A stretch of 64,000 nt of DNA, taken from contig NZ_FOFU01000002.1 in NCBI RefSeq assembly GCF_900111035.1, positions 248,001 to 312,000 on the forward strand, given 5' to 3'. A program made the position numbers and the translations under genes. The notes under the pieces were generated by a model. The model saw only the letters and a program-made list of their open reading frames with translations. It ran no database searches and was not told the origin of the DNA. This document shows positions 26,103 through 34,163 of the stretch, piece after piece; within the stretch, counting starts at the first letter, position 1, and every line of letters starts with the position of its first letter. This DNA is from Treponema bryantii. GTDB taxonomy: Bacteria > Spirochaetota > Spirochaetia > Treponematales > Treponemataceae.

Positions 26103-27260
26103 ATGAATACTCTGGTCGCATTATGCGCAGTTGGTGCCGAGCGAATTCTCGGCAACGAAATTAAACATTTAGGTTATAAACTCAATGGAAACGCACCGGG
26201 AAGAGTTTCTTTTTTTGGTGATGACGATGCTTTATTCAAAGCAAATCTTTGTCTGAGAACAGCAGACCGTGTTTACCTTCAGCTTGCAGAATATGATGCT
26301 CTTGATTTTGATGCACTTTACGATGGAACTTACGCTGTAAACTGGCAGGATTTTTTACGAAAGGATTCACGTGTCATTGTAGACAAGGTGCGTTCTTACA
26401 AGAGTAAACTCAACTCTGAACACTCTATTCAGGGAATTGTTCACAAAGCTATCTATTCAAAACTCGGAGATGTATGGCACATGGCTTCTATGCCGGAAAC
26501 CGGTGAAGAAAGCAATGTCCGTGTTTATGTTGATGAAAATAAAGTTCTGGTTCTTCTGGACCTTTCGGGACTTCCTCTTCACAAGCGTGGTTATCGTGTA
26601 GATGGTGGTATTGCACCTCTCCGCGAAACACTTGCCGCTACTCTCCTTCAGGAAATGATGTGGCGTCGTAAAACACCGCTTCATGATCCGTTCTGCGGTT
26701 CAGGTACAATTGCAATTGAAGCAACTCTTTATGCTTTCAACGTAGCACCGGGTTTTGGCCGCCGCTTTGCTCTTGAAAATCTTCCTATCTATAACGAAAA
26801 ACGTGCTCAGGAAATTAAAGCAGAAGAAGCAGCAAAAATCCGAACAGATGTAGAAGTTCGTATAACAGGTTCTGATATTGATAACTCTGCCGTTGAACGC
26901 GCTAAGAAAAATGCCGAATATGCCTGCGTAATGGCCGGCCGCGCACTTAAATCAATTGATATCAGTGCACATATCCCTCGCCCGGATTTTATTCAGTCTG
27001 ATTTTGCAGATTTAGCAGCACCTTATGATTCTGGACTTCTTCTCTGTAACCCACCTTACGGTGAACGCCTAGGTGATGAAGAACAGGCTCGTGAATTATA
27101 TAAGAATATGAGCAGTCTCTGGACAGACTTTGAAGGCTGGGACATTGGCGTAATTACATCTAATCCAGACTTCCAGGAAAGTTTTGGACATAAGACCTCG
27201 GCAATTAAAAAGCTGAAAGCTGGAAATCTGGATACTTCATTCTACATTTATAAGCGATAA
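26103..27260 (+). CDS. RlmL-type 23S rRNA guanine-N2 methyltransferase
   Basis: A 385-residue protein with an N-terminal ferredoxin-like/THUMP region (residues 1-160: LVALCAVGAERILGNEIKHLG, then RVYVDENKVLVLLDLSG, then LHKRGYR) and a C-terminal Rossmann methyltransferase. Methyltransferase marks are HDPFCGSGTIAIEA, the ITGSDID strand and the catalytic LLCNPPYGERLGD, the NPPY motif of N2-guanine methylases. It corresponds to the N-terminal half of RlmL (m2G2445) and lacks the RlmK part. A TTGAAC/TAATTT promoter ends 8 nt before the ATG. The TetR gene follows after 12 bp. Confidence 0.85.
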   Translation: MNTLVALCAVGAERILGNEIKHLGYKLNGNAPGRVSFFGDDDALFKANLCLRTADRVYLQLAEYDALDFDALYDGTYAVNWQDFLRKDSRVIVDKVRSYKSKLNSEHSIQGIVHKAIYSKLGDVWHMASMPETGEESNVRVYVDENKVLVLLDLSGLPLHKRGYRVDGGIAPLRETLAATLLQEMMWRRKTPLHDPFCGSGTIAIEATLYAFNVAPGFGRRFALENLPIYNEKRAQEIKAEEAAKIRTDVEVRITGSDIDNSAVERAKKNAEYACVMAGRALKSIDISAHIPRPDFIQSDFADLAAPYDSGLLLCNPPYGERLGDEEQARELYKNMSSLWTDFEGWDIGVITSNPDFQESFGHKTSAIKKLKAGNLDTSFYIYKR

Positions 27261-27272
27261 GGAGAAAGCGAA

Positions 27273-27866
27273 ATGGCAATTGTGGTAGAACACGACAAAC
27301 GTAAACAGGAAATTTTACAGAAATCTCTTGACGTGTTTATTGAAGAAGGTTACGAAGATGCAACCTTCCAGAAAATTGCCGATCGCTGCGGTATCACAAG
27401 TACCACCCTTTATATTTATTTTAAGAATAAACATGAAATCTTTTTGGGCAGTATAAAAGAGCTTCTTTCAGAACTGGAAATTGCACTTAAAAAGATTATG
27501 GCAGATTCAGCTCTGTCTGCAGAAGATGCACTTCGAAAAATTCTTTCAACACTTGCAGATTCAATCGAAAGCAATAAAAAACTTTTCAGTGTTCTTTTGA
27601 ATTACCTTATGCAGCTTAAAAAATCCGGTGTAGACACAAGCGAACGTGTTCGCCGCCGTGTTATCCGCCTGCGACATCTTTTGACTACAATCCTCATTAA
27701 GGGAATTCAGAATAAAGAGTTTAAGGAACTTAACGTAAAAGATGTAAACGATACACTTTACGGCCTGCTTGAATCCGCAATCTTCCGCATTGCCGTTCTG
27801 AATAAAGACGACGTTACAGATGTTCGGGCTGCACTGAACACTACAGTTGATTTATTCAAAGCTTAA
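27273..27866 (+). CDS. TetR/AcrR family transcriptional regulator
   Basis: A 197-residue regulator. The N-terminal 50 residues hold the TetR helix-turn-helix: ILQKSLDVFIEEGYEDATFQKIA, then GITSTTLYIYFKNKHEIF. The C-terminal all-helical domain would bind an unknown ligand. It is likely cotranscribed with the upstream rRNA methyltransferase (12 bp gap, AAGGAG ribosome site) and followed by a repeat-derived terminator. No divergent target gene is present, so its regulon is not evident. Confidence 0.88.
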   Translation: MAIVVEHDKRKQEILQKSLDVFIEEGYEDATFQKIADRCGITSTTLYIYFKNKHEIFLGSIKELLSELEIALKKIMADSALSAEDALRKILSTLADSIESNKKLFSVLLNYLMQLKKSGVDTSERVRRRVIRLRHLLTTILIKGIQNKEFKELNVKDVNDTLYGLLESAIFRIAVLNKDDVTDVRAALNTTVDLFKA

Positions 27867-27884
27867 AATAACGTTAAATAAAAT

Positions 27885-27969
27885 AAGGCCGTCATTGCGA
27901 GCGCAGCGAAGCAATCCATATTATATAGATTGCCACGTCGCTGTCGCTCCTCGCAATGACGGCCTTTTT
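27885..27969. repeat. Palindromic repeat family 2, copy 1, serving as terminator
   Basis: A 17-bp perfect stem AAGGCCGTCATTGCGAG/CTCGCAATGACGGCCTT (27885-27901, 27950-27966), an inner GCAATC/GATTGC pair, and a TTTTT run at its right end. It matches the repeat at 42090-42158. It lies 18 bp after the TetR gene and works as a rightward terminator. Confidence 0.8.
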
Positions 27970-27970
27970 G

Positions 27971-27994
27971 TCATCCCGAACTTGTTTCGGGATC
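27971..27994. terminator. TCATCCCGAA-type hairpin repeat near pheS end
   Basis: An 8-bp stem ATCCCGAA/TTCGGGAT (27973-27980, 27986-27993) sits 5 bp from the pheS stop codon and directly beside the family 2 repeat. It resembles the short dispersed CATCCCGAA..TTCGGGATC repeats of many bacterial genomes. Here it probably helps end the pheS transcript. Confidence 0.6.
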
Positions 27995-27998
27995 TATT

Positions 27999-29555
27999 CT
28001 AGAACTTAGCTTTTCTAAGTCTTACTTTCTCGATATCCTCACAGAAGAGTTCGCGGAGGTCGTTAAGGCCAAGTGCCATAAGAGCCATACGGTCAATACC
28101 GATACCCCATGCAAGAACAGGACAATCAAGACCCATAGCGCGAGTAACTTCTGGACGGAAGATACCAGAACCACCGAGTTCGAACCAGCCCAATACAGGG
28201 TGCTTGATATGAACTTCGATTGAAGGCTCTGTGAACGGGAAGTAACCTGGAACATATTTTACTTCTTCTGCTCCGGCAATTTCTGTTGCGAACATCTTGA
28301 GCATACCAAGAAGGTCGCGGAGAGTTACGTCGTTTCCGGCAATAATACCTTCAGTCTGATAGAAGTCAGAAAGGTGAGTTGCATCTACCTTATCGTAGCG
28401 GAAACAGCGTGCAATACCAAAGTATTTGCCTGGAACTTCAGCCTTGTGAAGCTGGTGTGCAGAAAGTACAGTTCCCTGTGAGCGGAGAATAAGGCGGCGT
28501 GTGAACTCGTTATCGAATGTGTAGTTCCATCCACGGCTACCAGTGTTTCCACCAGTTTCGTGAGCAGCCTTTACATTGCTCAAATATGGTTCTTCAATAA
28601 ACTTTGCGTGTGTAGGATTCTTAATGCGGTATACATCGTGAATATCGCGTGCAGCATGGAACTGTGGCATGAACAAAGCATCACCGTTCCAGAATTCAGT
28701 TTCTACAAGCGGACCATCGAACTCCTGGAAACCAAGAGAACAAAGTTTGTCTTTTACAGACTCAAGGAACTGAACATATGGGTTTGTGCGGCCAGGAATG
28801 ATACGTGCAGGTGGAACTGCAATGTTGTAACCACGGAATGTACCGTTTTTCCATTCGCCAGAAGAAAGCATCTTAGGTGTAATTTCACCAATTTCGTTAC
28901 CTGTAACACCGGCACTCTTAAGGGCATCGCGAACAGCTTCAAAACCGCTCTGAAGCTTGTAGAATACAGTTTCGCGTTCAATCATCTTGAAAGGAGAATC
29001 TGCAGCACCGCGCTTTTTAGCAAGACCTTCCATAGCAGAAGCTTCAGCAGCGCTTAAATCATCTTTATTAAGAAGGCCACCTTCAGCAGCGATAGCCTTT
29101 TTTACAAGGTCCATAGTTGCTTTAATGCGCTCTGGAAGAGCAGCTCCAGTATATTCAACCTTCTTTTCTGCATTCATTTTAAGAACGCCGTCTTTTACAA
29201 GAGGACCAAAAGCAGAACCGACATCTTTCTGCTCAAGACCAATTCCTGCAGCAATTTCCGGCATTGTGTGAGCCCCCTTATCTTTAAGGAAGTTTACCAT
29301 GCGCTCTTCTACAGTACCAGTTTCTGCGAGCTTGCGGCCCATCTCTGTAATTTCAAAAAATGTATGTGGTGTACGGCGGATTTCTTTAAGAAGTTCCTTT
29401 CCAGAAAGCCATGAGAATGCCTGATTTGCATGACCTTCCTTGTATTCCAGTTCCTTCTGGAGTTTTTCTGATGTAAGCTCATCCTGTCCTGAATACTTTA
29501 ACAAAACCTTAATTTCAAGCGGATGAAGATTTTTTATGATGTTTGTTACTTCCAT
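27999..29555 (-). CDS. pheS: Phenylalanine--tRNA ligase alpha subunit, archaeal type
   Basis: About 518 residues. The long N-terminus with repeated winged-helix-like segments (KVLLKYSGQDELTSEKLQKE, EERMVNFLKDKGAHTMPEIA) and the class II core with FRYDKVDATHLSDFYQTEG (motif 2) and GIGIDRMALMALGLNDLRELF-like motif 3 are of the archaeal/eukaryotic kind, known also in spirochaetes. It charges tRNA-Phe together with a beta subunit that is not in this window. The start MEVTNIIKNLHP at 29555 fits the family. The only good Shine-Dalgarno is 47 nt upstream, with a hairpin between (see the leader entry); a TTG at 29588 is an alternative. Confidence 0.9.
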   Translation of the reverse strand: MEVTNIIKNLHPLEIKVLLKYSGQDELTSEKLQKELEYKEGHANQAFSWLSGKELLKEIRRTPHTFFEITEMGRKLAETGTVEERMVNFLKDKGAHTMPEIAAGIGLEQKDVGSAFGPLVKDGVLKMNAEKKVEYTGAALPERIKATMDLVKKAIAAEGGLLNKDDLSAAEASAMEGLAKKRGAADSPFKMIERETVFYKLQSGFEAVRDALKSAGVTGNEIGEITPKMLSSGEWKNGTFRGYNIAVPPARIIPGRTNPYVQFLESVKDKLCSLGFQEFDGPLVETEFWNGDALFMPQFHAARDIHDVYRIKNPTHAKFIEEPYLSNVKAAHETGGNTGSRGWNYTFDNEFTRRLILRSQGTVLSAHQLHKAEVPGKYFGIARCFRYDKVDATHLSDFYQTEGIIAGNDVTLRDLLGMLKMFATEIAGAEEVKYVPGYFPFTEPSIEVHIKHPVLGWFELGGSGIFRPEVTRAMGLDCPVLAWGIGIDRMALMALGLNDLRELFCEDIEKVRLRKAKF

Positions 29556-29609
29556 ATAGCAGACCGTTAAGAAAAATTGCGAAAGCAATTTTTTAGGTCT
29601 ACCTCCTTT
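29553..29609 (-). promoter_or_regulatory. pheS leader: Shine-Dalgarno and start codon bridged by a two-tier hairpin
   Basis: On the minus strand AAAGGAG (29603-29609) is followed at once by GTAGACC (29596-29602), which can pair with GGTCTGC (29559-29565, one G-U). Inside is a 9-bp hairpin AAAAATTGC/GCAATTTTT (29572-29593). Folding leaves 3 nt between the helix and the ATG, so the ribosome site would be brought next to the start codon. Confidence 0.5.
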
Positions 29610-29619
29610 AAAAAATTAA

Positions 29620-29645
29620 AAGCCGACAGAGCATTCTGTCGGCTT
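29620..29645 (-). terminator. Strong intrinsic terminator upstream of pheS
   Basis: An 11-bp perfect stem AAGCCGACAGA/TCTGTCGGCTT with a 4-nt loop, followed on the minus strand by TTAATTTTTT. It ends the operon whose last gene is at 29680-30093. Because it lies only about 10 nt before the pheS ribosome site, it could also be a pheS attenuator. Confidence 0.75.
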
Positions 29646-29679
29646 CAGTTTATCATATTTCAAAGAAATACTGAATAGG

Positions 29680-30093
29680 TTAGCGTGTTAATTTAATATG
29701 AGATGCATAGAGAGTCTTACGCTGTTTTCTATCATCCTTGTAAGACTTAATCTTATCTTTCTCCATATATCTATAATTATAATACTTATTCTCTTTTATA
29801 AAATCCTGAAGACAAGCCATTACTGTATTCATAGCTTCTCCCTTATCAAAAGTTACATAGAGAGTATCATAATAAATACGAAGTTCATCATGCATAGGCT
29901 GATATTCAATTTTTACCGTAGCATTTTTGTCTGTACAATGCTGATTTTCAGGCACAATGATCTGTGTCGTAAGTTTTTCGTTTTCAAATCTGTCTCTTTC
30001 GAACGGATCATCCGGATTATCACCAATAGTCTCAGCAAAAATAGAGCCCATAAGAACCGCAAAAACTGCAAGTATTGATAAAATCTTCTTCAT
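29680..30093 (-). CDS. Small secreted protein of unknown function
   Basis: About 137 residues. The ATG at 30093 has AGGAG at normal distance and begins a clean signal peptide (MKKILSILAVFAVLMGSIFA, cut near FAE). The mature part is highly charged with one beta-rich stretch (VKIEYQPMHDELRIYYDTLYVTF) and a basic C-terminus. I do not recognise it. It is the last gene of a leftward series after the secreted protein at 30116, with a strong terminator behind it. Confidence 0.65.
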   Translation of the reverse strand: MKKILSILAVFAVLMGSIFAETIGDNPDDPFERDRFENEKLTTQIIVPENQHCTDKNATVKIEYQPMHDELRIYYDTLYVTFDKGEAMNTVMACLQDFIKENKYYNYRYMEKDKIKSYKDDRKQRKTLYASHIKLTR

Positions 30094-30115
30094 ATATAAA
30101 CTCCTGTTGATGTGT

Positions 30116-30823
30116 TTAATAAACACTATACTCAATTATTTTACCGCATTCTAGGAAAAAATCAAGATTTATTACATAACGTCCTGAATCTATACCCAGA
30201 GTGGGAAACTTACGGATTAAAACAGAACCAGTTATCTCTTTTGGTTTGTTTTTTATTGTTTTTCTATAATGATTTCTTATAGCAGCCTTCAAAGACTCAC
30301 GGGCAGCCTCCTCTATGCCCTCAAAACCTTTTTCAACTGAACCATAACCTATTCCCGCAATAACAGGATTCTGAATAGATGCCCACAGATTGTAGCTTTG
30401 TACCTGAGAATCTGTTCGGGTATATTCTACCCAGCAGTTCAGGTTATTGTTTGAAATCCACGGAGATGCATAAGTAATGCCATCGCGAATCACATCTGCA
30501 GGAACTATTTCTGTAATTTCCAGATACTCTTCTACCCCTCTCGCCTTATCATAAGGTACATAAACGAAATTCCAGCCATAGACCATTCCGTTTACTATAA
30601 AAGGAGCCATTTTCCGCATCTGAGAAATCGGAAAATCAAACTGGCCTTCATCCTTATCACTGGAAAGTTCCAGTCCCGGATATGCATCCAGTTCTGCCCA
30701 CAACGGCAGACGGATATTACGCACAACAGAAGGAGTCTGCGCAAAAAGGCGGCTTGTACACAGCAGGCATAAAACAAATACAGCGAGAAATCCTTTATTT
30801 ACCTTTTGTACGTTTCTTTCCAT
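30116..30823 (-). CDS. Secreted protein of unknown function
   Basis: A 235-residue protein with a signal peptide (hydrophobic core GFLAVFVLCLLC, cut near LFA/QT). The mature part opens with a PLWAELDAYPGL stretch and later has alternating strands such as NCWVEYTRTDSQVQSYNLW and a helix EEAARESLKAAIRNHYR. No known domain or catalytic motif is evident. It overlaps the rhomboid gene by 25 bp and is followed 22 bp on by the small secreted protein, so the three are probably cotranscribed. It looks like a treponeme-specific periplasmic or envelope protein. Confidence 0.65.
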   Translation of the reverse strand: MERNVQKVNKGFLAVFVLCLLCTSRLFAQTPSVVRNIRLPLWAELDAYPGLELSSDKDEGQFDFPISQMRKMAPFIVNGMVYGWNFVYVPYDKARGVEEYLEITEIVPADVIRDGITYASPWISNNNLNCWVEYTRTDSQVQSYNLWASIQNPVIAGIGYGSVEKGFEGIEEAARESLKAAIRNHYRKTIKNKPKEITGSVLIRKFPTLGIDSGRYVINLDFFLECGKIIEYSVY

Positions 30824-31458
30824 ATTTTTACAGGATGAATTCCCATTCTGATTACAAAATAAAGCCAGGCAGCAAAGAATCCGAACAGATGAGTCATATG
30901 AGCAACATTCGATCCATTACCAAAAAACTGGCTTCCCAATTCAATCAGTGCATAAATGAATACAAGAACTGGAGCTGGAACAGGAATCAGCCCCCAGATA
31001 AAAATCACAGAACGTGGGAAGAACACCGCATAAGCAAAGAGCACAGCATAAACCGCGCCACTTGCTCCAAGCAGAAATACCATAGTCTGCCCTGTGAATC
31101 TGTACACAAGGAATGAAAAAAAGCCGCTCAAAGCGCCACAAATCAGATAGAAAAGCAAAAATTCCCGGCTGCCGACCGCTTTTTCAAACCCCAGTCCAAA
31201 CACAAGCAGAGCAAGCATATTAAAGAACACATGCTGAATATTCTGATGCACAAACATGTAAGTAAAAAACTGCCAGTACATATGATACTGCTCTACCAGT
31301 ATTGGATTCATAGCACCATAGTAATGAACATATTCAGCGATGTTTGGATACACAAAACGTATACCAAAAACACAAAAATTTATAAGAATGAGTAAAAGAG
31401 CATACCGTCTGTATGTATACGGAAATGGTCTTCGTAGAAAAAACTTATTTTTTGGCAT
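30799..31458 (-). CDS. Rhomboid family intramembrane serine protease
   Basis: A 219-residue membrane protein with about six hydrophobic segments. Rhomboid marks are HQNIQHVFFNMLAL in the second segment, the catalytic serine in LLGASGAVYA and the catalytic histidine in AHMTHLFGFFAAW. A short basic N-terminus faces the cytoplasm. It cleaves single-pass membrane proteins inside the bilayer; the substrate is unknown. It overlaps the GGDEF gene upstream by 14 bp and the secreted-protein gene downstream by 25 bp, which suggests tight coupling in one operon. Confidence 0.9.
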   Translation of the reverse strand: MPKNKFFLRRPFPYTYRRYALLLILINFCVFGIRFVYPNIAEYVHYYGAMNPILVEQYHMYWQFFTYMFVHQNIQHVFFNMLALLVFGLGFEKAVGSREFLLFYLICGALSGFFSFLVYRFTGQTMVFLLGASGAVYAVLFAYAVFFPRSVIFIWGLIPVPAPVLVFIYALIELGSQFFGNGSNVAHMTHLFGFFAAWLYFVIRMGIHPVKIWKETYKR

Positions 31459-32566
31459 TTGCAGATTTAAGCGAAGACTTTAACTTTGGATCAAAGTAAG
31501 TTACGCGGTTCCTTCCGTTATTTTTTGACATATAGAGCCCCTGGTCAGCCTGATTTACAAACTCATTTGGCGAACTCACCAGATTTGTCTGAGCATCAAA
31601 AACAGAAACTCCACCAGAAATTGTTACATGAAGATGCTGATCATTATATACAAAATCATGTTCATTTATTGTTGAACGGATTCTTTCGGCTACAGCCATA
31701 GCCTCATCTTTACCCGCTTCAAGCAAAAGGGCTGTAAATTCCTCTCCACCATATCGGCTTGCAACATCAGATTCGCGAAGATTTTTGCGGATAAGATCAG
31801 CTACACTTTTCAGAACAAAATCCCCACATTCATGACCGTAGGTATCATTAAATTTCTTAAAGAAATCAATATCAAACATAATTACAGCAATATGCTGATT
31901 ATTAAGAAAAGCTGCATCTATAGCTTCGGTTAACAGATTGAAGAAATAATACTTAAGCTTAAGATGAGTCATCATATCTGTAGATGACATTTCCAGCAGA
32001 GCAGCATTATTGATTGCAACCGACGCCAGACTGGCAATCGACATAATCTGATTTAACTCATATTCAGAATAAGAAGCATCATCTTCAATAGCAATACGTT
32101 CCTGCAGAACGAGCATACCGTTAAGGTGATTTTTCTGAATAAGAGGAACTATAAGAGTTGGATTCAATGTTTCAAGAATTTTAAGATGCTCGCAGTTTGG
32201 ACAGATTTTCTTAAGTTCTTCAAATGTAAGAGGACGTTTTTCTGAATTAAGAATAGCAGCAACCGCAGTGTTTACCGGAATCATTGTCTTCTTATCAGAA
32301 AGAAAATCCTTTGAGGTTTCAAGAATAAAGTTTTCATTAGTAATTAAATCACGAACAAAGATTTCAGCTCCAAGAACATGCATCTGAGCCATACAGATAT
32401 AAACAATAGATTCAAGAAGGTTACTGAAATCAAGATTCTGGCAGAAAGATTTTGCAATATCAAGGAGCTGTTCAAGGTCATAAATTTTCTTCTCGTACTG
32501 AATAGTCTGTTCCAGTACCTGTTGCTGAGACGAATCTTTACTATCGCTGAACTTCTTCCTATTCAT
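31445..32566 (-). CDS. Diguanylate cyclase, GAF-GGDEF
   Basis: A 373-residue cytoplasmic protein. After a coiled-coil-like start (residues 10-45) comes a GAF-like sensor domain (about 45-195), then a GGDEF domain with MFDIDFFKKFNDTYGHECGD and the active site RYGGEEF. An RESD inhibitory-site motif lies just before GGEEF, so product inhibition is possible. It should make cyclic di-GMP from GTP. No transmembrane segment is present. It overlaps the DUF5312-like gene by 8 bp and the rhomboid gene by 14 bp. Confidence 0.92.
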   Translation of the reverse strand: MNRKKFSDSKDSSQQQVLEQTIQYEKKIYDLEQLLDIAKSFCQNLDFSNLLESIVYICMAQMHVLGAEIFVRDLITNENFILETSKDFLSDKKTMIPVNTAVAAILNSEKRPLTFEELKKICPNCEHLKILETLNPTLIVPLIQKNHLNGMLVLQERIAIEDDASYSEYELNQIMSIASLASVAINNAALLEMSSTDMMTHLKLKYYFFNLLTEAIDAAFLNNQHIAVIMFDIDFFKKFNDTYGHECGDFVLKSVADLIRKNLRESDVASRYGGEEFTALLLEAGKDEAMAVAERIRSTINEHDFVYNDQHLHVTISGGVSVFDAQTNLVSSPNEFVNQADQGLYMSKNNGRNRVTYFDPKLKSSLKSANAKK

Positions 32567-34148
32567 GCTTTATATCACCACTATTTATAATAACATAATT
32601 TTTCATAATTTCAAAAAATATATTCCAGTTGGCATAGTTGGTCTCAAGGAAGTTTGTATTATCCCTGTTTCGTGAAGACATCATCAAAACCTTAAGATTT
32701 GAAATTATTTCGCTTGAAGGCTTTTTAGCATCTGCAAGGAGCTCTCCAAGCTGACGGCTCAACGAATTGAGATTTGTACACAATGACTGTAAAACTTTAT
32801 GCGCATCATCATTGATAGACTGAACCATCTTTTCGAGCTTTTTGAAAAAGTCCTTATCTTTTTTGCTATCCTTTATATAGCTTTCAAGAACGGCAATACT
32901 ATGTTTTTTATCCTGACCAAAGGATTCCTCAAATTCTTTGATTTCCTTATCAGCATTAATGGCAGCAAATACAATTGAAGAAAAGTTTGATTTATAGGCA
33001 GGATTATTAAAGAAACCTTCAATTACAATATCATTAAGAAGGGCTTTTGATCCTTCCGGAAGATAGAACTTGATGAAGGTTTTAAGAATTCGCATTGGAA
33101 GAATCCATTTAAATGACATAGAAACTTCTGTCTGCAGGAGATTGTTATAAGCCTGACTGTATGAACCAACCTCTTCTAGAGGAATATCCGGAAACAGAGA
33201 AGATACTTCATCAGAAATTGTTTCATCCTGAATTTCAGTCTTAATTCTCTGCTCATCAGAATCAAAACGCGCCTGAAGCATATTTGCAAAATCCTGACGC
33301 GGAGAACCTGTATATTTTGCAACTCCCGGCTCATAAGAAAGATCCTGACGACAAAGTCTTATAAGTGACTTAAGTTTATCAGGATTGATAACTCGTGTAA
33401 GAATATAGTTGATTTTCTTAAGATTTCCGAGGTAATTCTTCTTTTCATTTTCTTCCAGATCTGCACCCTTACGAAGCTGAGCAAGGGCAATTACAGCTTC
33501 TGCAGTTGAAGTTGAAATCTGAAGTCCACTAGCCTGATAATAAAGATCTTCCAGAAGGTTTTGTGCAGTTGCAAGGGAGATTTCTTTATAAGACGGCTTA
33601 TACATTAAATCTGCAGGAATAAAGTTAGTATCAAAGGCCTGAAGGAACGGAGTATAGTTATAACGGCAGAATTCTACAAGCTGTCTAAGCTGAAGAAGGT
33701 CTGCATCCATCTTTTTAAAACCATCTGTATTAAGCGCCTTTATAAGCCGTTCAAGTTCCTTTCTCTGATGGATATAAATTCTGTCCGGATTCTGATCCTC
33801 TGCGAGAACATCTGCCTTTCGGTTTTCAAAGGAAAGAGATTCCAATACTTCCTGATCTTCAAGAGGATACCCCGTAACAATAAGCTGAGCTTCAAAACGA
33901 CGCTGTCGCTGAATATTATTAGGACTTACTGTAACAGAAAAAAGATTGTCTAATGGACGTGTATTCTTGTAAAGCGCAAAAATGGCTTCTCCAAAGTTTG
34001 GAAGGAGCATACTGTTTCTGCAAATTGCTGGCTGAAAATCTCTGACTTCCTGTTCCAGTTTTTTCATCTGCTGCTTTTTCTGGACTTCAGGCGAGGAACG
34101 TTTAAATATTGATTCGAATAATTCGGAAAGAGTTTTTATAAATCCCAT
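32559..34148 (-). CDS. DUF5312-like spirochaete protein
   Basis: A 529-residue, mostly helical cytoplasmic protein with no signal peptide or membrane segment. It starts MGFIKTLSELFESIFKRSS and has long charged helices through the body, such as EEFESFGQ- and KKDKDFFKKLEKMVQS-type stretches. I associate it with the spirochaete family DUF5312 from its length, start and composition, but no function is known. It follows dusB by 15 bp and overlaps the GGDEF gene by 8 bp. There is no Shine-Dalgarno. Confidence 0.6.
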   Translation of the reverse strand: MGFIKTLSELFESIFKRSSPEVQKKQQMKKLEQEVRDFQPAICRNSMLLPNFGEAIFALYKNTRPLDNLFSVTVSPNNIQRQRRFEAQLIVTGYPLEDQEVLESLSFENRKADVLAEDQNPDRIYIHQRKELERLIKALNTDGFKKMDADLLQLRQLVEFCRYNYTPFLQAFDTNFIPADLMYKPSYKEISLATAQNLLEDLYYQASGLQISTSTAEAVIALAQLRKGADLEENEKKNYLGNLKKINYILTRVINPDKLKSLIRLCRQDLSYEPGVAKYTGSPRQDFANMLQARFDSDEQRIKTEIQDETISDEVSSLFPDIPLEEVGSYSQAYNNLLQTEVSMSFKWILPMRILKTFIKFYLPEGSKALLNDIVIEGFFNNPAYKSNFSSIVFAAINADKEIKEFEESFGQDKKHSIAVLESYIKDSKKDKDFFKKLEKMVQSINDDAHKVLQSLCTNLNSLSRQLGELLADAKKPSSEIISNLKVLMMSSRNRDNTNFLETNYANWNIFFEIMKNYVIINSGDIKHE

Positions 34149-34163
34149 TTTTACGCAAATATT

